Shown: in pieces, positions 1 through 7,400 of the stretch
How the letters are laid out: each line of letters starts with the position of its first letter
How positions within the stretch are numbered: position 1 is the first letter of the stretch
Assembly (NCBI GenBank): GCA_023458315.1
Contig: JAEXAH010000111.1
Location: 1-10,060 of the forward strand
From: Pseudomonadota bacterium
GTDB lineage: Bacteria; Pseudomonadota; Alphaproteobacteria; Rhodospirillales; Magnetospirillaceae
DNA: 10,060 nucleotides
Direction: 5' to 3'
Notes under the pieces: generated by a model
What the model saw: the letters and a program-made list of their open reading frames with translations, nothing else
The model's database searches: none
Told to the model about the DNA's origin: nothing
Translations under genes and position numbers: made by a program

Positions 1-1
1 C

Positions 2-127
2 GCCGACGAACTGCCTCGATGGCTGCACCGCTACAACTGGCACCGGCCCCATGGTAGCTTGAAGGCGCAGACACCCATCAGCCGACTCGGCCTGACCGGG
101 GACAACCTCATGCGACCCCACAGCTAG
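2..127 (+). CDS. IS481-family transposase, C-terminal fragment (5' end outside window)
   Basis: Reading frame 2 gives 41 residues before a TAG stop at 125-127. The stretch RYNWHRPHGSLKAQTPISRL is the highly characteristic C-terminal block of IS481-family DDE transposases (YNxxRPHxSL followed by the P-I-S-R-L tail). The DDE catalytic residues lie further upstream and cannot be assessed, so it cannot be said whether the enzyme is intact. The usual NLLRLHS ending is here NLMRPHS, a minor divergence. The protein would cut and paste its own element; it has no role in the neighbouring lipid synthase. Family assignment is from motif recall, with high certainty because the block is so distinctive. 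Confidence 0.85.
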   Translation, partial: ADELPRWLHRYNWHRPHGSLKAQTPISRLGLTGDNLMRPHS

Positions 128-130
128 CCG

Positions 131-160
131 CGCCTTGAAGCCGCCAAGGCGTGCCATTTT
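131..160 (+). terminator. Possible intrinsic terminator of the IS481 transposase
   Basis: Four bases after the transposase stop there is an inverted repeat, CGCCTTG (131-137) and CAAGGCG (145-151), with 7-bp perfect arms and a 7-base loop. It is followed after five bases by TTTT (157-160). The short stem and short T-run make it a weak candidate. It may instead be part of the element's terminal structure. Confidence 0.4.
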
Positions 161-205
161 GTCCCGGATGTTCCGTGTCACATGCCCGGCGGGAGATGTC
201 GCCTC

Positions 206-235
206 TGGAAACGTCAACATCCGTTGATGTTTCCA
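206..235. promoter_or_regulatory. 30-bp near-perfect palindrome upstream of the CPBP gene (operator or RNA hairpin)
   Basis: Arms TGGAAACGTCAAC (206-218) and GTTGATGTTTCCA (223-235) are reverse complements except for one position, which would still pair as G-U in RNA. The loop is ATCC. No T-run follows on either strand, which argues against an intrinsic terminator. It lies about 70 bases upstream of the ATG at 304, in an AT-richer patch (231-256), so an operator for a dimeric regulator or a 5'-UTR hairpin is the natural reading. I see no convincing -35/-10 pair around it. The rest of 183-303 shows no gene: extending the downstream frame through it gives codons (TTA, AAT, CTT, AAA) unlike those of the real genes here. 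Confidence 0.5.
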
Positions 236-303
236 AAATCAATCTTCCGCTTTATTGCTCAGTCGTCGTGGGGACGGGGGTGGCTTTAACGGGATGGGGC
301 GTG

Positions 304-1491
304 ATGAAGGATGTTTCGGAGGCGTCGGACCATGTGCCGCTTCTGGACGTGGATGCGTCGCTACGGAAGGCGCCTTTGCTGGTCGGGTTCTCGGATGAGA
401 ATATCCGTCAACTGGCCGCCATCATGGATTCCCCCCGGGCAATCGCCGCGGGCCACTTCCTGTTCGATGAGGGGGATTCCGGCGACGTCCTGTTCTTCAT
501 TGTGTCCGGCAGTTTCGAGGTTCTGAAGCGCGAGGATGGCTCGGATGCCCGTCACCGGCTTGCCCTTTTGACCGCGGGCCAGAGCATCGGCGAGGTTTCG
601 CTGTTGGACAGTGGTCCGCGTTCGGGCGCGGTGCGGGCGGTCGAGGACAGTGAGGTCATCGCCATTCCGGTCGCTCGTCTGCATGCTTGCGAGGACCGTG
701 ACATCGGCATCGACAGCCGTCTCAAGATCAATCTGGCCTATGAGTTGGCGGCGCGCCTGCGCCGCACCAACGAAGCGACGGTCGAGACGTTGCGGCGGCA
801 GTTGGACGAAGCGGAAAACCGCGTCGAGATGGGCAAGTTCATCACCCGTCTGCTGATCGGGCTGTGCTTCTACATGTTCGCCCTGGGCGTCACCACCGCG
901 CTCAGCAAGGTGGTGCCCGACACCTCGCTGATCAGCCTGCCCATCCTGACCGCCTTCGCCATCGGCGTGTACCGGACGGTCAAGACCAGTCCGTGGCCGC
1001 CCAGCACCTATGGTTTCACCCTGCGGAACTGGCGCCGCAACACCGCGGAAGGCGTTGTGCTTTCGCTTCCCGTCGCCGTGCTGATCGTGGCGCTGAAATG
1101 GCTGGGGGTGACGTTCATTCCCTCGTGGCAGGGGCAGCCGGTCTTCGACCTGTCCGGCTCGACCGGGCTGACGCTGGCCGAAATCGTCATCTATGGCACG
1201 GCCTATTGCGCCTTCACGCCCATTCAGGAAACCATTGCCCGTGGCACCCAGGCGTGTTTCCAGCTTTTCCTGACCAGCCGCTACAAGACGCTGGAAGCCA
1301 TCATCCTGTCGAACATGCTGTTCAGCGCCACCCATCTGCATGTGTCCATCGGCCTTGCCCTGGCGGTGTTCCCCATCGGGCTGTATTGGGGCTGGATCTT
1401 CGCCCGCCAGGGGTCGCTGGTCGGCAGCAGCGTTTCGCATGCCTTGCTTGGCGTCTTCGGCCTGTTCGTGGTCGGCATTCCCATCTATTGA
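304..1491 (+). CDS. Cyclic-nucleotide-binding domain fused to CPBP (CAAX/Rce1-type) intramembrane protease-like domain
   Basis: The 395-residue product has three parts. Residues ~20-140 form a cNMP-binding (CRP-type) beta-roll whose phosphate-binding cassette looks intact: G96-E97 and P105-R106-S107 within IGEVSLLDSGPRSGAVRA. Residues ~143-178 are a charged helix, probably coiled-coil. From ~181 to the end there are about six to seven hydrophobic segments with the CPBP motif scaffold: QETIAR (308-313), FSATH (340-344) and HALLG (379-383). CPBP enzymes normally have EExxxR, FxxxH and HxxxN, so the first Glu is Gln308 and the final Asn is Gly383; proteolysis is therefore doubtful. Known CPBP proteins include prenyl-protein proteases and bacteriocin-immunity proteins. 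I infer a cytoplasmic sensor controlling a membrane effector; the ligand and target are unknown. The ATG at 304 was chosen because the frame upstream has atypical codons, contains the palindrome and runs into the IS. ATG 196, GTG 151, GTG 301 and GTG at codon 11 (334) are alternatives, and no strong ribosome site decides. Its 3' end overlaps the convergent synthase gene by 7 nt. Confidence 0.85.
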   Translation: MKDVSEASDHVPLLDVDASLRKAPLLVGFSDENIRQLAAIMDSPRAIAAGHFLFDEGDSGDVLFFIVSGSFEVLKREDGSDARHRLALLTAGQSIGEVSLLDSGPRSGAVRAVEDSEVIAIPVARLHACEDRDIGIDSRLKINLAYELAARLRRTNEATVETLRRQLDEAENRVEMGKFITRLLIGLCFYMFALGVTTALSKVVPDTSLISLPILTAFAIGVYRTVKTSPWPPSTYGFTLRNWRRNTAEGVVLSLPVAVLIVALKWLGVTFIPSWQGQPVFDLSGSTGLTLAEIVIYGTAYCAFTPIQETIARGTQACFQLFLTSRYKTLEAIILSNMLFSATHLHVSIGLALAVFPIGLYWGWIFARQGSLVGSSVSHALLGVFGLFVVGIPIY

Positions 1492-4400
1492 GGTCGGCAC
1501 CACGTCGCCAACGCCCGCAGCCAGGGATCGCGTTCCGCTTCGGGTTCGTCCTGGGCGACGCGGCGGGCCAGACGCGCCAGCGGCCGGTCGGCGGGAACCC
1601 GGTTCAGCACCGCCTGCATGATCGCGGCGCTGGCGGGGGCAAGGCGGCAATTGGCGGCCAAGGCCGTGGCGGCGGCTTCGAAGCCCGGGCGCGGCGGGTT
1701 GGGGATTTCATCGTCCAGCGCCGGACCGGTGCCGTTGATGGCCGCAAGCACGGTTGTCTTGCGTTCGGCCAGGGGCAGGCGCGCCAGGTCCTCGGGCCAT
1801 AGCGGGGGGCCGACATGGATGTCCTGGCGGGCGAAGCCCACGGGAAAGTCCAGCCGCTCGGGCGCGGCATCCACCGGCAGGGCGCCGACGAAGCGAACCG
1901 GCACCACCGGCACGTCCAGTTTGACCGCCAGATCCAGGAACAGCCCGGACAGGCGGGAAACCGGCTGGTGGCAGGCCAGCGCCCGCGTTCCCTCCACATG
2001 GACCATCATGGACATGCCCGCTTGGGTGATCGCCTGGGCGGCCTGCTGCGCCAGCCCCAGCATGGCGGCGGGGTCTTCGCGGTTGAACGGCATCATCATC
2101 GGCGGCAACGCGATGCCGGGATAGGCGGCGCACAAATCCAGAAGCCTGCCCATCCAGCTATGGCGGTGTTCGGCCTTGGCGACGGTGAAGATCGGCCGTC
2201 CGGTCAAGGCGCTGGCCACCAGGGTGAAGGTCAGGGATTCCACCGCCACCTGATGGTTGCCCAGAAACAGCGCGCCCCGGTCGCGGATGCGCGCCAGATG
2301 CTCGGGCGCCGCCAGCCGGACCTGGCCGACGAATTCGGCGACCAGCGCCGAGAACAGGTCGTCCACCGGCCAGTCGCCCGCCCCCAGGCGCGACCGCCAG
2401 AACGCCTGCACCGGCGCGATGTCGGGGGTTGCGGGCAATTCCCCGCTCACCACATGGTCGGCGCCGTCGGTGGCGACGGTCAGTGCCATGGGGTTGAGCG
2501 GCGCCATGGCGCAACGGGCGATGTCGCCGTCCAGCTCGATCCGCCCGGGATGCACGCCCAGACGCTCGGCGGCGTGTTCCTTGGCGGCGATGTCGCGGGC
2601 CATGGGGGAATGGCTGCCCGAGACGCCATAGATGGTCTCCAGCGTTCCCGGCAGCCAATTGCTGGCCGCCACCTCGCGGGGGCTCAGCCGCGAGGCGCCA
2701 TTGTCGCGCCGCGACAGGTGCATCCCCGGCACCGCCGCGCGGTCGCGCAGGAATGCCTGCCGGTCCAGCGCCGGGGCCTCGCCCAACGCCCCCTTGGGCA
2801 GCAGGGCGTCGGCCATCTCCATCTCGGCCCAGACGCTGCCGTTGCACAGCCATTGCAGCCGCGACCGGACCCGGCCCTGGGCGTCCAGCGGCAGGGGGCG
2901 GGCCTCGACCCGGACGGTGCCGTCGCGCGGCGTCGGGCCGAAAAAGCACAGGCGTTCGATATGGCTGGGATAGGCGAGCATCCCCGCCGCCGCCGCGCCC
3001 CACCATCGTTCGGGGGCATGGCGCGAGGTCAGGTGCAGCCCGGCATCCAGCAGGGCCGGGCCGATTTCTCCGGGTACCCGGGCCGCCTTGGCGGCATCCA
3101 GTTCGGCGAAGGCGCCGCCCGGTCCGCTGTGCAGCCCGGTGACAAGCTGGAAGGCCGGGCCGTGGAACAGTTCGGCGGCGGCATAGGGGCACGGCGCGGG
3201 CGGGCAATCGGCCAGCGGCGGCAACGGTCGCGGCGGCGGCGGCCAATCCGCCGCCCGCACCACCCGGCCGCTCGCCAGCACGCCGTCGTCGTCATGCAGG
3301 CGGACAAGGCCATCGGGTTCGACCTTGGGCGTCAGGGTCAGCGGAACGGCCGCCCAGCGGGCAATTCTGACATCCTGAATGGCGACCAGGCGGCCGCCAG
3401 GGACGGCGGCGGCCATGATGTCGGCAAGGCAGGTCAGCGGAACCACCGGGACCGTATGGGTGGGGCGGTGATCGCCAAGCCAGGGCGCGCCGTCCAGGTC
3501 CAGCCGGATGCCGTCGCCCGGCACCAGACGCGCGGCCAGGCCGTCCACCTCGTAGATGCGCAGGCCGTCGGCCCACAGGCTGCCGCGTGCCACGGCCAGC
3601 ACGCCGTGCTCGTCCCGCTCGATCCGCACCAGTTCGATCTCGGTGGTGACTGCGCGGTTGGTGGGCACGACCTGACCGCGATATTTCCAGCGCAGGGTGT
3701 GGCCCAGGGCGGCCCCCTGGAAGCGTGGCGAGGGCAGCCCGGCATCCAGCCCGGCCAGCACCATGGCCCGTTCCAGCAATTGCAGCAGCGCCTCGACGCC
3801 CAGCGAACCGGGCTGGACCGGGTCCTGGAAGAAATGGGCCTTGAAATACCAGGATTCGGGATCGACCTCCTGGCGGCCCCGCGCCAAACCCAGCCCGGCC
3901 TCGCCGCCCTGGGGCCACCAGCCGGTGATCTGGTCCACCATGCGCAGCCTGCCCTGGGCCAGACGGGTGCGGCGCGGTTCCACGACCGCATCGGCGGGCG
4001 CCAATCCCCGCGCCGCATCGGCGGGCAGCGGCGGCAATCCGGTCTGCTTCGCCAACGCGGCGGCGGCGAAGAAGCCGAAGGCGGTTTCCAGTTCCATCAG
4101 CGGTCGGCCGTCCACCAGGGCCTTGACCGCGAAGGCGATCAGGGTGATGCCGCCCGCCCGCGAGAAGCGGGTCAGCGTTGCCTCGGTGCGAATCCGGCGA
4201 TCGCCACGGGCGACTTCGGCCAGGACGCGGGCGTTGTCGCCATCCAGATTGCGGATGGCCAGGTCGTCGTCCGAGGCCAGGGCGAACCCCATGTACGAGG
4301 CCAGCCAGCCGCAGGGTTGCAGCAGCACCTCCATCAAGACGCAGAACGGCATCACCGGCGCGGCATTGTCGGCGAAATACCAGGCATCGGCATCGACGTC

Positions 4401-7400
4401 GTATTCCACGGCGATGGTGCCGCCCAGGGTGGGTTCGCCGGCGGGGCAATCCAGCGCCACCACCCGCGACATGAAATGATAGGGCGGACCGGGCAGGCGC
4501 GGCACCCGACCGGCGTCGAAGCGGGCGTACATGCTGCCGAAGGCCGCCGACGGGGCGCCCCAGGCGCAGGCCAGCAGCGCCGCGTAATCGCCGCGCACGT
4601 CGCCCCGGGTGCCGACGATGCGGGGCGGTTCCAGGGTTTCGGGCAAGAGGTGGCGGCCCTGGCCCAGCGGCCAGTCAGGGACCATGCGCACCGCGAAGCT
4701 GCGGCAGTGGAACACCTTGAAGCCGTCGGAACTGCACAGCAGGGCGGCGCGGACGATGGGCGTGGGGCCGTCGGCGATTTCCTCGACGAAGACTTCGGTG
4801 ATCAGATGGTGTGCGGCATCGGGGATGACCTGTCCCCGGCATACGAAGCGGGCCGTTTCCTCCGGCACCGGTTCGAACCGCCAGCCATCGCGCCGGATGG
4901 TGAAGCCGCCCGCCGCCATGAAGGTCGCCACCGCCTGCACCGCGCCTTCGGCCATCAGCGTGCCGGGCATGCAGGGGTCGTTCTTGAAATGGCCCGCATA
5001 GAACCACGCATCGGTCGGCACATGGCTTTCGGCGCGCAGATAGCCCCGCCCCCAGGGGCCGCCCTGGGGGTCGAACGCGGTCACGGCGTCGATCAGCCGC
5101 ATGCGCCCCGTGGGCAGGGTCGGCGTGCGCTGGTGGCTGCCAGCCAGTTCGAAGCCTGGGCCGAAACAGGCGAAGGCCCGCCCCGATGTCCACAGGTCAA
5201 GCTGGTCCGAGGTGAAGGCGCGATGGCGCGACGGACAGGGCAGCGGGTCCAGGCGGGCATCGTCCTTGGGGCAATCGTCCTCGGCCCGCCACAGCACGCC
5301 GCCGGAATTGGCCAGTTCCTGATCGGTGAAGAACCCGGCCTGACCGTTGCGCACCGACAGCACCAACCGGTCGCCGATGCGGCAGTCGTAATGGAAGAAG
5401 AACAGCCCGACCTCGCCCATGCGGGCATGGCCGTCCACGTGGATGTCGTAGCGCAGGGTGTCGCCGCCCCGTGGCAATCCCCCTTCGTGATAGGTCATCT
5501 CGCAGCCCAGCAGGCGATAGACGCGTTCGCCCCTGTTGCGGAAATCGGCCCCCAGCCAGGAAATCAGCAGCAGGTCGGCCTGTCCCGATTCGATGGCCAG
5601 CCCCACCGGCATGCGACCGTCATGCAGATACCACGATTGGTCGGTGACATCCGTCTCGGTGACGATGGACCCCAATCCCATGCTACCCGGCTCGCCGGTG
5701 ATGGAAAGCACGCGGTCCACCAGCAGCAAGGGTGGTTCGGGCATGCGGACCTGACGCGGATAGGCGTCCTGGGGCGCGAACAGCGGGCCGAAGACGTCCG
5801 ACACCTTGCCCGATGCCAGCACCTCCAACTGGGCGCGGGTCCACAACGGCCCGCTGGGGGCCGGAACCGCAGAGGACGCCGCGCCGAAGCCTTGCAGATA
5901 AAGCCGGTGCAGGTCCGACGCGGCCTGAAGATAGCCGACATGCAGCGCCGCCGTGCGGGCGAGGATGCGGCCCAGCGGCGAGTCTGTCGGTGTTTCCGCC
6001 GGTACCGCCGCCGTGGGGGGCGGGGCCGGACGCAGCGCCGACAAATCGGGGGGCGGCAGGTCGGCGACCGGCGGCAGCGGCGGCGCGGGCGGCATGGGTT
6101 GGCCCACGCGCACCGCCACCGGGGCGGCATGGGCGGCGAAGGTCAGGGGGCGCGCCGGTTCCGGCGCGGCAGGGGGAATCAGGCGCCGCGCCACTTCGGC
6201 CATGGCCGGGTCCAGTCCAGCGGCGAACAACTCGGCCGCCACATGGGCCAATTGCTCCAGCGGGGCACGGCCGGGATGGTCCAGGCTGACGGCAAGATGG
6301 TCGCGGTCGGCCAGGATGGCGCCGATGGCGCGGGTCAGGGCGTTGCGCGGGCCGTGTTCGACGAAGATGCGCACGCCGTCGTCATGGGCACGGCGGATGG
6401 TGCGGGGGAAGTCCACCTTTTCCAGCGCCTGAACGGTCAACGCCTCGGCGCAGGCCGCCCTGGACGGCACATAGGCCGCACCGAAGGCGTTGGCATAGAC
6501 GGCGATGCCGTCGGGGGGCGTGGTGGCCCGGCTGTGGATCTTTCGCCAGACCGACGCGGCGGGCGCCAGTTCGGCGCAATGGACCACCATGTCCTGGCCC
6601 AGCGGCAGGGCGCGGTGCTGTCCGATGCGTGCGATCACCGCGCGGCAGGCGGCGGCATCGCCGCCGATGACGCAATCCTGCGGCGCGTTGACGATGGTGA
6701 CGGCGACGCGCGGCTGATCGGCCAGGGCGGCTTCCACCTCGGCAAGCGGGGCCAGCAGGCGCCAGTTGCGCCAATCCACGGCGCCGTCATGCCCCCACGC
6801 CTCGGCGGCGGCACGGCATGGGCCGGTCAGCAGGGTGCCGTAGATGCCCGCCCGGGCGATTTCGGCGAACATGTCGCCCATGTCGGTCCAGACGCCCACG
6901 GCGAACAGCGCGTTGGTTTCGCCCGACGACAGGCCCAGAACCGCCTGGGGCGACAGGCCCAGCACCCGGCGGCTGATTTCGGCGTGGGACTGGCAGATCA
7001 GCGCGCAGCCTTGCAATTGCGCCACGGCATCCAACGGTTCCGCCGATCGGTAAAGCCGTGCAGCGGCATGGGCCAGTTCGGGAAAGCGCGCCATGACCGC
7101 GTGCCCGATGTCGGGCATGGACAGGAACATCTCGCGGCCCATGCCGTCATGGGCCGCCGCCGCCCCGGTGAACGCCCAGGCCAGTCCACCGCCCAGGGGG
7201 CGGTCGCGGAAATGGATGCCCGGCGCGGTGGCGGCGCGGCCCTCGGCCACGGCCAGGGCGCGCGACAGGGTTTCCTCGTGTTGCCCGACAGGGCAGGCAA
7301 AGGCCAGACGGACCGGCCCCTGTCCGCCATCCTCGCCCCGGCGGATGCGGTCGCGCAGGGCGGCGCGGTCGCTGGCGGCGAACCAGCGCAGACGGATGGC

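Larger units (their letters stand above)
1..182 (+). mobile_element. Right-hand end of an IS481-family insertion sequence (partial, left part outside window)
   Basis: The window opens inside an insertion sequence: the last codons of an IS481-type transposase end at base 127, followed by about 55 bases of trailing sequence. IS481 elements normally carry a single transposase ending a few tens of bases before the terminal inverted repeat. An outer end near base 182 (TTCCGTGTCACA at 171-182) is my inference; the matching left inverted repeat and any target duplication lie outside the window. The element sits directly upstream of the CPBP-protease gene and ends before that gene's probable start. 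A looser reading is that the transposon boundary lies anywhere between about 160 and 200. Confidence 0.6.

Noticed and set aside
206..235. Palindrome as an intrinsic transcription terminator
   Set aside because: No run of T follows the stem on either strand (AAAATC on one side, GC-rich sequence on the other).
151..303. N-terminal extension of the cNMP-CPBP protein from GTG 151 or ATG 196
   Set aside because: The region overlaps the IS tail and the palindrome, has codon use unlike the rest of the gene, and adds no recognisable domain. It is kept only as a stated alternative.
361..1650. A 1.3-kb open frame on the - strand opposite the CPBP gene
   Set aside because: It is Arg/Gly/Gln/Asp-rich with no domain and is explained as a high-GC shadow of the plus-strand cNMP-CPBP gene.
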